Below are positions 21,601 through 31,009 of a stretch of 64,000 nucleotides of DNA, in pieces. The position numbers were made by a program, and so were the translations under genes. This DNA comes from Helicoverpa zea (lineage: Eukaryota > Arthropoda > Insecta > Lepidoptera > Noctuidae). Location of the stretch: positions 744,001 through 808,000 of the forward strand of contig NC_061471.1 of assembly GCF_022581195.2 (NCBI RefSeq), given 5' to 3'. Numbering within the stretch: position 1 is the first letter of the stretch; the number at the start of each line of letters is the position of its first letter. Below the pieces are notes generated by a model. That model was not told the DNA's origin, made no database searches, and saw only the letters and a list, made by a program, of their open reading frames with translations.

Positions 21601-21786
21601 TTTTTTAATAGAAACTACATCGATTTTACCATTTTGCCGTGAATTCTTACTAAATTAGTTAATCCACAATAGGAAGAGCTTACAAAATATTAATTTGAAA
21701 ATTGCAACATAATTGAGAAGGTTCAAGGTTAAATCCAACAAAAACCAATAATGACTCTCGAACCATAGACAAAGTTCTTGATATAC

Positions 21787-22017
21787 TATAGTTCGGCCAT
21801 TCAGAGAATGCGTTCCTGACACGTCGCGATTGAACTGACGACGTAACTTTGCAATGGCGTTGCAGTTACGATAAAAATATTTTTGCTGGTTGTTTACCGT
21901 TTTAACAATTGAGGAGCATTAAAACAACATTATTATATCAATAATCAATGAATGTTATTACGTCGTCAGTTCAATCGCGACGTGTCAGGAACGCATTCTC
22001 TGAATGGCCGAACTATA
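21787..22017. mobile_element. 231-bp MITE with identical 60-bp terminal inverted repeats
   Basis: Positions 21,787-21,846 and 21,958-22,017 are exact reverse complements by eye over 60 bp, starting TATAGTTCGGCCATTCAGAG. The 111-bp centre is AT-rich with no ORF. The termini carry TA at the edge, consistent with a TA target site. Identical arms imply a recent origin or arm correction. Confidence 0.85.
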
Positions 22018-22464
22018 ACACAGAATCAAAACAAACATCAATTTGACGCTCAAATTAGATTCATTAAAACTTGAATGATGATATGAATTGTTATAATGAG
22101 CGCTCTAAAAAATTTAAGGCTGCGTTCATAAGTTACCTACCTAATATATGAGAAGTTATGAAATACCTAAGTATTTAAATATTTAGGTGGTAGGTACCAT
22201 AGATATAGAATGTACGATGGAATGTACAGGGCGCGAACCTATTTTGAATCTATGGGTGGAACCTCTTTCAAATGACATTTCTATCTTTAAATTAAGCCTA
22301 TTTTCATTATTTTTTAAAAATCTGACGTGAGGACGAATACTTCGTCTGATACAGATATAAAACGCAAGGAGAGTTAGCAAGGCCGATAAAGAAGTTCGTT
22401 AATTATTTTGCATATGGGAATTCATTGCTCGTTAGAACTTTGTGGCGGAATTTACGTATAGGTA

Positions 22465-22961
22465 AGGAAAGTTCTTTATTAATTACAATACTAATATTTA
22501 CAATACATATTTACAATAAAAATCAAAAACTATCCTAGTAAAACAAACAACTAAAAAGCGTCAAAAAATTCGTCCCCATCGCTGTCAACTGGGAGCGTGC
22601 CCAAGAGGCTGGCAGCATTACCTCGTTGGATCGCCATGCTGAATCTTTGTCCGAGGTAATAGCCAGCCTTCTGGTCACGAGAAGCGTCAACCAGTCGCCT
22701 AGAAAGATCTTTAAATAGAATGTGGGCATTCGGACCCCACGACCCGAGGGTTTCAACCCCAAACGGTTCGAAAATATAGTTTCCGACAAGGCCACTATAT
22801 TTCCGCCGCTTGAGGTTCTCCGCAGCCGCAGCGGCAGCAGCAGCACAGCACGCAGAACTTGGAAGGTGTGATGGCGCAAGAGTATCGACACAGGTTGCGT
22901 CCCATACTAAAGGAAGATGGGTTCTTCCAAGGGAATATAAGTATATATATATATTTTGCAT
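22465..22961 (-). pseudogene. 5'-truncated retroelement remnant: RT-associated C-terminal domain
   Basis: The minus-strand frame 22,961-22,551 ends SMAIQRGNAASLLGTLP and then DSDGDEFFDAF before the stop. It contains VWDATCVDTLAPSHL, an Ala run, YIFEPFGVETLGSWGP and FKDLSRRLVDAS. This order (WDxTxxDTLAPS, ETxGxWGP, QRGNAxSxLG) matches tails that I recall on reverse-transcriptase-like ORFs in arthropod and other animal genomes; the exact element class is not recognised. Downstream on the same strand is an AT-rich 3' end with AATAAA near 22,470. The start is missing and the first ~8 residues come from flanking TATA repeats, so it is a dead 3' fragment. Confidence 0.6.
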
Positions 22962-23502
22962 ATTAAGTATCTATGTTTGATTTGCAAAATAATCATTATA
23001 AAAAGAATTAACGAGATAATTCATCATCAATTTATTTATATACTTACCAATTCTTGCTCCAGTTTTAGTTCTAGGTTTTCTTCATTAATGATATCCAATT
23101 AAACTGAGGAAAGCTTCAGACCTTTAAGCTTAACTCGCAAGAACCAGGTTTGTTCAAACAATCTGCTTGGTTTAATAATTCAAACCATTATGAAGATACC
23201 TTTATCAAGTATCTGACGCCACCTGTCATCGCGTGGAGAGTTGTCAAAATAACGTTGGAACAGAATGGACTAAAATAAAAGGAGGTTTATTGAACATTCG
23301 AGCAATTTGCCCAGTCATCTCTGAACCATCGACGGCTGTGGGGATGCGTGGGATTAGTGAAAAACCATTTTTGTTGCTTCGTGGTGGTATTTTATTGTTT
23401 GAATCTTACTTATTTAAGTATTTGCTAATCTAAAAGCAATTTTGCTGAAATGGTCCCAAATTCATGTGGATAGGATATTCTACATACATTCTATATTGTT
23501 CT

Positions 23503-23517
23503 ATAGGTATACTCCGA
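23503..23517 (+). repeat. left target-site duplication of the R1-clade LINE
   Basis: ATAGGTATACTCCGA here is repeated exactly at 30,995-31,009 directly after the poly(A) tract, which marks both ends of the insertion. Confidence 0.92.
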
Positions 23518-24063
23518 CCCCACCGATGGTGTCTCCACGTTGTCGTCGTGGTGGGGCTTGCGTGCTTCTAGGATCCTGGAGCTCTGCCGGTAGAGTCACT
23601 CATGCCGGAAAGGTTCAGGGGAGAGGCCAGACGAAGAGGGACCCAGGGAGGGGCCGCTCTTGCCAAGTCGACGCTCGTGGACCTGGCAAGGATGCGGCCA
23701 TACCCGCAGAGGTGCAGGCGCACCGAAGCGGCGCTCGTTTGTCTCCTCGTTCAACGATGAGCAAACCTTTCGGCGTGTTTGCTGAGCTGGGATGGCCGGA
23801 CAGCAGACGGAGGCATGTCTAATGCCGCCGCCGAGGGCTTGGCTTAACCGCCCGGCCCAGAGGAAGGACACCTCTTAGAAAAAAAAACCACCTAATCCCA
23901 AGTTTCGGGAGCGCGGCGAGGGGATGAATGGCCGTGGGGGACACGGTCGATAGCGCTCCCACCTGTTAGGGCCAGCCGCCCCCAACAGTATGTAGGCTTG
24001 CCCCGGTATGAGGCCACTGCCGGGGATGGACATTATAGTTGCTCTCATGTTCGTGGGATCTAA
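23518..24063 (+). promoter_or_regulatory. LINE 5' UTR (presumed internal promoter)
   Basis: GC-rich leader between the target duplication and the ORF1 start, with no coding motif. A 126-codon open frame (23,442-23,822) begins in flanking DNA and is not a gene. R1-clade elements usually carry an internal Pol II promoter here; that role is inferred from position. Confidence 0.5.
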
Positions 24064-26100
24064 ATGGAGAAATTTTTAAAACCAAAACCCAAAAACGATG
24101 ATAGTGTGGGCGGAAAGGTACCACTGGTACTTGTGGAGAGCGTGGGCGTGTTGTCGGACTCCGACAGTGACAGCCTATACAGCATGGCGAGCGTAGCTAG
24201 CGTCAGCTCGAGTCGTCTGCGCAAGCGCCCGAGAACAGGCGATGACTCAGGGTCGGATTCGGCCCCGAGTGAAGTAACGGTGCCGGCCAATAAGTCCGGT
24301 GCCAAACCAGTTAAGAGGAGAGGCAGGCCGGTGACAACCGGCAAGTATGTCGGTATTGGCCAAGCTCGGCGAGAGGCTGCGGCTGCCGAGAAGGCCGCAG
24401 TCGCCGCCGAAAAACAGATGGAGGATGAGCGGCAGATAGCAGCTCTGACAAAAAAAGTGTCAGAAGCAAGAGTCACACGACTCATGGAGTCAGCGTCTGC
24501 CGCTTCTGAACTGATTACAGGAGTCGAGGATCTACCTGCCTCCAATTTAAATCAAAAAATGGTTGACGCAGTTGCAGCCATACAACGGGTTGGCTCAGTC
24601 TCCAAGGGCCTCAACGGTGTGTGCAAGAAGGCACTCAAAGAGGCTGCGGCCTCGATACTGGAAAGCGCCGAGGTCCTTTTGTCTCGCACCACCACAGAAG
24701 AAACAGCACTGCTGCGCATGCAGAATGCGAAATTGGCAGCGCAGATGGACCAGCTGCGCAAGGAACATGAGGAGCTCAAAGCGGAGATGGTGTCCTTCCG
24801 CCGCGAGCACTTCAGACGGGAGGTAGGCTTACCAGAGCTGCAGCCACAATCACAATCGCTACCACATGAGACGACGTTGACCCGCATCGTGCAACGAGAG
24901 ATGGCTGGCCTCAATGCACGGTTCTCGGTATTGGAAGGCAGGATATTACGTCCTCCCCTTGCTGCTGACCAACACACGCTAACAGCTCCAGTATCTGCGT
25001 ACGCGGAAAAAGCAGCAGCGCCCCGTGCCGGTAATCAGGCACAGGCAGCTGCTGCAAACCCTGGTGGACCTTCCTATACATCAAAAGGAAAACCAAAGAA
25101 GACTAAACAGTCGGGTGTTGCGGCTGCCTCAAAAGTACCGCCAAAGCAAGCCATTCACCCGGCGAGCAGCTCGCAAAAGGATTCGGGCTCGCAAAAGGAT
25201 GCGGAATGGACGGTGGTGGGACCCAAAGGCGGCAAAAAGAAAGAGCGCAAAGGTGCCGCCAAAAAGAAGGCTGCAAGGCCTCGTGCTCCCCGTTCCACGG
25301 CTGTGGTCATTACTCTCCAGCCTGGAGCGGCAGAGCGGGGTTTAACTTATGCCGAAGTCCTCGCGAAAGCAAAAGAAAACATCTCGCTTAGTGACCTCGG
25401 CATCTCGGGCATTCGGTGCAAAACAACGGTCACCGGTGCTCGAAAATTGGAAATCTCGGGGGCCACCAGTGGCCCCAGAGCTGACGCCCTAGCTGAGAAA
25501 CTAAGGGCATCACTAGGCACAGATATAATTAAAGTGTCCAGGCCCACCAAGTGCGCAGATCTGCGCATTTTGGGCCTGGATGACTCAGTTACCCCGGACG
25601 AAGTCGCCACTGCGATAGCAAAGGCTGGAAACTGCCCACCGGATCAGATAAAAGCGGGCATGATACGAAGAGGCCCATCCGGTCTCGGGAAGGTCGTAGT
25701 CAGATGTCCCGTTGCTGTGGCAAACAGAATCAATAATGGAAGGCGACTACTTGTTGGATGGACATCGGCGCAGGTTTCACTCCTGGCACCTAAGCCCTTC
25801 CGTTGCTACCGATGTCTGGAAGAAGGACACGTGAGTGTCCAATGTACCTCGGAGGTTGATCGCAGCCAACTGTGCTTCCGCTGCGGTCAGCCTGAACACA
25901 AAGCGGCCTCCTGCATTGCTAATCCGCACTGCGTACTCTGCGCGGCATCCGGAAAACCAGCCGACCATCAGACTGGAGCTAAGCGCTGTGCGAGGCCCAA
26001 ATCAAGGAAAGGAGGAACTACAACACAGCCGGTTCATCCACCGGCTGTGCAGGTAGATCCATCGGCTACTGAGGAGGACACAACTGCCATGGATACATAA
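24064..26100 (+). CDS. LINE ORF1: gag-like nucleic-acid-binding protein with three zinc knuckles
   Basis: Intact 678-codon ORF1 of the R1-clade element. It packages the element RNA and acts as a nucleic-acid chaperone in the retrotransposition complex. Residues ~100-260 are Ala/Glu/Lys/Arg-rich and partly heptad-like (coiled coil). Residues ~330-410 are Lys/Ser/Pro-rich and basic. Three C-terminal zinc knuckles follow: C581-C584-H589-C594, C604-C607-H612-C617 and C623-C626-H635-C642. The first two are CX2CX4HX4C and the third is CX2CX8HX6C, the usual order in R1-clade ORF1. The start is chosen as the first ATG of the long frame, preceded by stops. It ends ATGGATACATAA, 2 nt before the ORF2 ATG. 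Confidence 0.93.
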   Translation: MEKFLKPKPKNDDSVGGKVPLVLVESVGVLSDSDSDSLYSMASVASVSSSRLRKRPRTGDDSGSDSAPSEVTVPANKSGAKPVKRRGRPVTTGKYVGIGQARREAAAAEKAAVAAEKQMEDERQIAALTKKVSEARVTRLMESASAASELITGVEDLPASNLNQKMVDAVAAIQRVGSVSKGLNGVCKKALKEAAASILESAEVLLSRTTTEETALLRMQNAKLAAQMDQLRKEHEELKAEMVSFRREHFRREVGLPELQPQSQSLPHETTLTRIVQREMAGLNARFSVLEGRILRPPLAADQHTLTAPVSAYAEKAAAPRAGNQAQAAAANPGGPSYTSKGKPKKTKQSGVAAASKVPPKQAIHPASSSQKDSGSQKDAEWTVVGPKGGKKKERKGAAKKKAARPRAPRSTAVVITLQPGAAERGLTYAEVLAKAKENISLSDLGISGIRCKTTVTGARKLEISGATSGPRADALAEKLRASLGTDIIKVSRPTKCADLRILGLDDSVTPDEVATAIAKAGNCPPDQIKAGMIRRGPSGLGKVVVRCPVAVANRINNGRRLLVGWTSAQVSLLAPKPFRCYRCLEEGHVSVQCTSEVDRSQLCFRCGQPEHKAASCIANPHCVLCAASGKPADHQTGAKRCARPKSRKGGTTTQPVHPPAVQVDPSATEEDTTAMDT

Positions 26101-26102
26101 TA

Positions 26103-26921
26103 ATGGCCAGTCACAGTTTTCTCCAAGCAAATATCAACCACTGCGCCAGGGCTCAAGATCTATTGCTCCAGAGCATGGCGGAGTGGATGATCGACGTCAC
26201 AGTCGTCTCCGAGCCGTATTATGTGCCACCCAGGGATGACTGGGTGTGTGACTGCAATGGTTCGGTGGCGCTCATAACAAGAGTAGCCGTGGACACCCCG
26301 CCCTTTGAAGACGTTACCCGTGGGCGGGGCTATGTCACAGCAGTGTGGGGCGAATTATTGATTGCGGGGGTCTACTTTGCCCCCAGTCTCTCTCTCGCCG
26401 ACCTCGAGGTGATTATGTTAGAGTTGGGCACGATTGTGAGCCGTAGCCATCCTCGCCCCGCTCTCGTTTTTGGGGACTTCAATGCAAAGTCTACCGCATG
26501 GGGCTCCCCGACTACTAATGTGCGGGGCGAGTTAGTGGAGGAGTGGGCGGTCGAACAAGGCCTACTACTCCTGAACCGGGGCTGCGTGCAGACGTGCGTG
26601 CGACAGTTAGGTGGGTCAATAGTGGACCTTACTTTCGCAAGTCCTGTGCTCGCATGCCGTGTCCAGGGCTGGCACGTATTGGAGGGGGTGGAGACGCTGT
26701 CGGACCATAGGTACATTCGTTTCAGTATGTCCACTCATACCTCGAACGGGCTGGTTCAAGCGGACCCGGTAGGCGTTGGAGAGGGCCCGCGCTGGGCGCT
26801 TAAACGTATGGACCGAGACGCTCTCGTGGAAGCCGCTATCGTACAGGCCTGGCTGGATCACCCGGACAGGCCTGCTAACATCGAAGAGGAAGCGGAGTGG
26901 CTTAAGGAGAGTATGTCGCAA
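26103..26921 (+). pseudogene. LINE ORF2, 5' part: AP-type endonuclease (interrupted)
   Basis: Encodes the apurinic-endonuclease-like domain that nicks target DNA for target-primed reverse transcription. Visible catalytic landmarks are N10 (LQANINHC), E37 (VSEPYY), D125/N127 (VFGDFNAKSTAW), D175 (SIVDLTF) and S200-D201-H202 (LSDHRY). All key residues are present, so the domain itself looks intact. The frame runs into the foldback insertion after residue ~273 (..WLKESMSQ) and stops at 26,966 inside it. The reverse transcriptase resumes at about 28,284 in the same frame register, so ORF2 is broken only by this insertion. No start other than the ATG at 26,103 is plausible. Confidence 0.9.
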
Positions 26922-28288
26922 AGAAGACGGATCACAATCCATACAAAATTGCCCCACGTCCTATAACAATGTGACGTATCTCAAAAAAAAGATAAAAATG
27001 TTTTAAAAAATATGGCATACTCTCTAATTCATTTTTTTTACACCTTCATACGAAAAAAATGCTTTAAAAATTGTTCAGGCGCTGTTATGAAAACATCGTT
27101 CATAGGACTATTTATGGACTATTTTATTAAATTGTTTTTTTGTTTGATAGCGATATACCTCACAGGTGGTCCCATAATCATCAGGCCAGGATCTGATGAT
27201 GGAAACCCTGAGAAATCCAGGGCAACTTTTGAAAGTTGTAGGCATGCGCAGGATAAAAACTTGACTATAAGGTGTATGTCTTATAACAATATGCAACATT
27301 AAAGGTTTGGAGCTGACCTGATGATGGAGACGAAAGAAGGTCGAGGGAACTCGACAACCGAATATGTAAAGTACCTCGTGTTTGGGCTCATATTATTTGT
27401 ATTGAATAGACCTTTGCAACAGTGAAGGTTTGGAGCTGACCCGACGATGGAGACCAGAGAAGGTCGAGGTGACTCGACAACAAAATATTTAAACTACCTC
27501 AGAAGTCGGTGTCTAATGGATGTACCTAAGTTTATTTCCCCACCGACTTCTAGGCCGATGCTACTAAGACTACTTTTTTTTTGCTTTTCAGTGTTTTTGG
27601 AAGTTTTTTCTGTAAAAAGTTTTTTTTTTTTTTGGCTTTTCAGTGACAAGCACAGTTATCACTATCCGCATAAGTGGAAAGTTCTTATCAATACGAATAA
27701 TATAAGCTCAAACACGAGGCAGTTCACATATTCAGTTGTCGAGTTACCTCGCCCTTCTATGGTCTCCATCATCAAGTCACCTTAAAACCTTCACTGTTGC
27801 AAAGGTCTATTCAATACAAATAATATGAGCCCAAACACGAGGTACTTTACATATTCGGTTGTCGAGTTCCCTCGACCTTCTTTCGTCTCCATCATCAGGT
27901 CACCTCCAAACCTTTACTGTTGCATATTGTTATAAGACATACACCTTATAGTCAAGTTTTTATCCTGCGCATGCCTACAACTTTCAAAAGTTGCCCTGGA
28001 TTTCTCAGGGCTTCCATCATCAGATCCTGACCTGATGATTATGGGATCACCTGTGAGATATACCCTATCAAACAAAAAAATAATTTAATAAAATAGTCCA
28101 TAAATAGTCCTATGAACGATGTTTTCATAACAGCGCCTGAACAATTTTTAAAGCATTTTTTTCGTATGAAGGTGTAAAAAAAATTAATTAGAGTGTATGC
28201 CATATTTTTTTAAACATTTTTATCTTTTTTTTGAGATACGTCACATTGTTATAGGACGTGGGGCAATTTTGATCCATCTTCTTTGCGA
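26916..28288. mobile_element. 1.37-kb palindromic foldback element inside LINE ORF2
   Basis: The ends TCGCAAAGAAG and CTTCTTTGCGA are inverted, and the two halves are inverted copies over most of their length (roughly 26,916-27,430 against 27,700-28,288). Landmarks in both arms are GCCCCACGTCCTATAACAAT, ATGAAAACATCGTTCATAGG, CATAATCATCAGG/CTGATGATTATG and GCATGCGCAGGATAAAAAC. The right arm lacks ~11 bp (ATCACAATCCAT region) present in the left. Each arm holds two direct copies of a ~110-bp unit (GGTTTGGAGCTGACC, GAAGGTCGAGG, CTCGACAAC). The centre (27.5-27.65 kb) is T-rich. No transposase is present. Comparison with 48.2 kb suggests the true terminus is AGAAGACGGATC. Confidence 0.85.
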
Positions 28289-30626
28289 TAGTGCCATGCC
28301 CCGAGTTCAGCCGATACCACCCAGACGCCAGGTGTACTGGTGGTCACAGGAGATCGCACAGCTGCGCATCACGTGCGTGGAAGTGAGACGCCAGTATGCC
28401 AGGTACCGAAGAAGACGCCGTCGCCCCTTTACAGCGACGGCCGAAGAGGCGGAACTCTACGAGGCCTACAGGGAGGCAAAGAGCGCTCTCCAGCTGGCCA
28501 TCGGGAAGGCCAAAACAGAGGCCCAAAGGGAACTGCTGGCGACACTAGACCGCGACCCGTGGGGTCGCCCCTACCGTATGGTAAGGGGTAAGTTGCGCCA
28601 GTGGGCTCCCCCTCTGTCCCAGACTCTACAGCCACAACTTTTGGAGGAGGTGGTTGGCGCTCTTTTCCCCCTAAGGCCAGAGCACAACCCACCGGCTATG
28701 GTTCCGCCTTGGATTATGCGCAACGCAGAGATCGACGACGACAACGTCCCTGAGGTTACCCGGGTAGAGATGAGAGTGGCGGTCGCTCGCATCAAAAACA
28801 CCGCCCCAGGGCCCGACGGCATTCCAGGCCGAGTATGGGCTCTGGCCATAAAGGCTCTTGGGCCCCGACTTGCAGGACTCTTGAGCGCATGTCTGGAGCA
28901 GGGTCAATTTCCCCGCCTGTGGAAGATCGGAAAGCTGATCCTGCTCAAGAAGGAGGGACGCCCCGCAGACTCACCATCTGCCTACAGGCCCATTGTGTTG
29001 CTGAATGAGGTGGGCAAAATCTTTGAGCGAATCATCGCCGACCGCCTTATTCAGCACATGACCGGAGAGGGGCCGGATCTGGCGGAGAACCAGTATGGTT
29101 TCCGAAAGGGGCGTTCAACGGTTGACGCTATCATGCGCGTGAGGGTCCTGGCGGAGGAAGCAGTCGCTCGGGGCGAGGTGGTCTTGGCCGTGTCGCTCGA
29201 CATCGCCAACGCGTTTAACACCCTGCCCTGGAATACCATCATAGAGGCGCTCCGGTATCATGGAGTGCCAGGGTACCTCCTTCGCATCATCGGGGCCTAT
29301 TTATCGGATAGAGCTGTCATATACCCAGGTCGAGAAGGTTGGGGGCGGCGAGAGATGACGTGCGGTGTTCCTCAGGGGTCGGTTCTTGGCCCTCTCCTGT
29401 GGAACATTGGTTACGATTGGGTCCTGCGCGGTGCGCTTCTCCACGGCGTCAGCGTGACATGCTACGCTGACGACACGCTAGTTACAGCACGTAGGAAGAC
29501 GTACCGACAGGCGGCCATTCGGGCCACAGCCAGTGTCGCGCAGGTCGTGGGTAGGATCCGGCGTCTTGGCCTCGAGGTGGCCTTGCACAAGTCTGAGGCC
29601 CTCTGCTTCCATGGGCCGAGGAAGAAGCCACCTCCGGGGTCCAACATCGTGGTAGGAGGGTTCACCATCACTGTAGAGTCGACGATGAAATACCTCGGAC
29701 TCGTTCTCGACAGTCGATGGGACTTCGGGGCGCACTTCCAGCGGCTAGCTCCTCGGTTGTTGGCCGCGGCTTCGGCGCTCTCACGCTTGCTGCCCAACCT
29801 AAGGGGGCCCAACTCCTCCTGCCGGAGGCTCTATATGGGGGTCGTGCGGGCGATGGCGCTGTACGCCGCGCCAGTGTGGGCGAACACCCTGACGGCCCGC
29901 AACCTTGCAGTGCTAAGAAGACCTCAGCGAGCGATGGCCATCAGAGCCATAAGGGGATACCGCACGATCTCCTTTGAAGCGGCTTGCCTCCTAGCCGGAT
30001 CCCCACCATGGGACCTGGACGGGAAAGCCCTCGCGTCACTCTATACATGGCGCGAGGAAGCGGTGGGGCGGGGTGAGCGCCTCGCGCCTCGGCAAGTTGA
30101 GGCGCGCAGGGCAGAGCTCCGGCAAGAGGTAATTGCGGAATGGGAGCAGCGACTTGCGCAACCCACGGCAGGGCACGCCACTATCGCAGCGGTAAGGCCC
30201 ATCCTAAAGGAGTGGCTGGAGAGACGCCACGGCGCCCTCAGCTTCCGGCTGACGCAGGTTCTTACCGGACACGGGTGTTTCGGAAAGTTCCTGTGTCGCA
30301 TAGGCCGGGAGCCTACGCCCGAATGCCACCACTGTGGCATCTGCAGCGAGGACTCCTCGCTGCACACGTTGGTGGAGTGCCCAGCATGGGCAACGCAGCG
30401 CCGTGACCTGGCAGCAGCAGTAGATGCTGCGGGTAGTCTTTCGCTGCCGGCTGTCGTGTCCTGCATGGTCGGCAGCGAAGAAGGGTGGAACGCCGTCGCC
30501 TCCTTTTGCGAGGATGTGATGGTCGCAAAGGAGACGGCGGAAAGGGAGAGGGAAACTAGTACCACTCTCCCCGCCCGCAATAGACGTAGTGGGCGTCGCA
30601 GGGTGGCCGATCTCCGGCCACCATAG
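28284..30626 (+). pseudogene. LINE ORF2, 3' part: reverse transcriptase and CCHC finger (interrupted)
   Basis: Continuation of ORF2 from CDSAMPRVQPIPPRR. The long open frame nominally begins at 28,197, but its first 29 codons are foldback sequence. It contains the RT domain: APGPDGIPGRVW, YRPIVLLNEVGKIFE, YGFRKGRSTVDA, SLDIANAFNTLPW (Asp at 335 of the open frame), GVPQGSVLGPLLWN and CYADDTL (Y423-A-D-D426). A C-terminal zinc finger C710-C713-H723-C728 follows, and the frame ends in an Arg-rich tail (RRSGRRRVADLRPP). There are no internal stops or frameshifts. It has no RNase H domain, as expected in the R1 clade. Without its own start and endonuclease half it cannot give a complete protein. 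Confidence 0.92.
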
Positions 30627-30949
30627 GGCGCGGCCTGCGGGCGACAGACTAGGGGCGTCTGTCGTCCGAACAGAAACAGGCCTCGAGACGGTGGCGTAGT
30701 GTTGCGCGCGCCTCTCCTAGTTGAGTTCACTGTGGCCGCTGGCTGATGGCCACTTACGGTGACGGGGCCCGCCTTCAAACATCTGGCGGGCCAATACCTG
30801 TCGGGGGTGCGGAAGAATGCTTAGGCGATACCCGTGCCCTCGACACAAGGTAATTGGTGGCAACACTGGGTGGGTTTTTAGCCGGTAAGAGTCCGGCACA
30901 CCCCCTCCACCGACCCCAGGTGGAGGGTAGTCCATGAGGATTTTCCACC

Positions 30950-30994
<45 letters not shown>
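30627..30994 (+). other. LINE 3' UTR and poly(A) tail
   Basis: About 330 bp ending GGGTGGGTTTTTAGCCGGTA, AGAGTCCGGCACACC and TTTTCCACCTGTT, then ~41 A. The 3' end is presumably the template-recognition region for reverse transcription. The long A tract indicates a young or polymorphic tail. Confidence 0.8.
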
Positions 30995-30997
<3 letters not shown>

Positions 30998-31009
30998 GGT
31001 ATACTCCGA
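30995..31009 (+). repeat. right target-site duplication of the LINE
   Basis: Exact 15-bp copy of 23,503-23,517. The boundary with the A tract is ambiguous by one base. Confidence 0.92.

Larger units (their letters stand above)
14961..21786. other. intergenic AT-rich DNA
   Basis: No gene supported. It holds a 60-bp repeat fragment at 15,888, the interspersed repeat at 16,745-16,945, a CpG-rich patch at 17,585-17,700, paired ATTGG (CCAAT-box) motifs at 18,651 and 18,675, and many TAGGTACCTA-like tetranucleotide runs. Open frames of up to 136 codons (17,305-17,715) have no recognisable motif. Confidence 0.6.
23518..30994 (+). mobile_element. full-length R1-clade non-LTR retrotransposon with nested insertion
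   Basis: GC-rich element (against an AT-rich background) with a 546-bp 5' UTR, ORF1, ORF2 and a ~330-bp 3' UTR. A ~41-base A tract follows (30,954-30,994), and the element is flanked by a perfect 15-bp target duplication. An AP-type endonuclease before the RT, a C-terminal CCHC zinc finger and the absence of RNase H fit the R1 clade. The target is ordinary AT-rich DNA, not 28S rDNA or TTAGG telomere repeats, so this lineage is not site-specific like R1, TRAS or SART. About 6.1 kb belongs to the LINE; 1.37 kb is the foldback at 26,916-28,288. Confidence 0.93.

Noticed and set aside
23518..30994. Site-specific R1, TRAS or SART element
   Set aside because: The flanks are ordinary AT-rich DNA with an individual 15-bp duplication, neither 28S rDNA nor TTAGG repeats.
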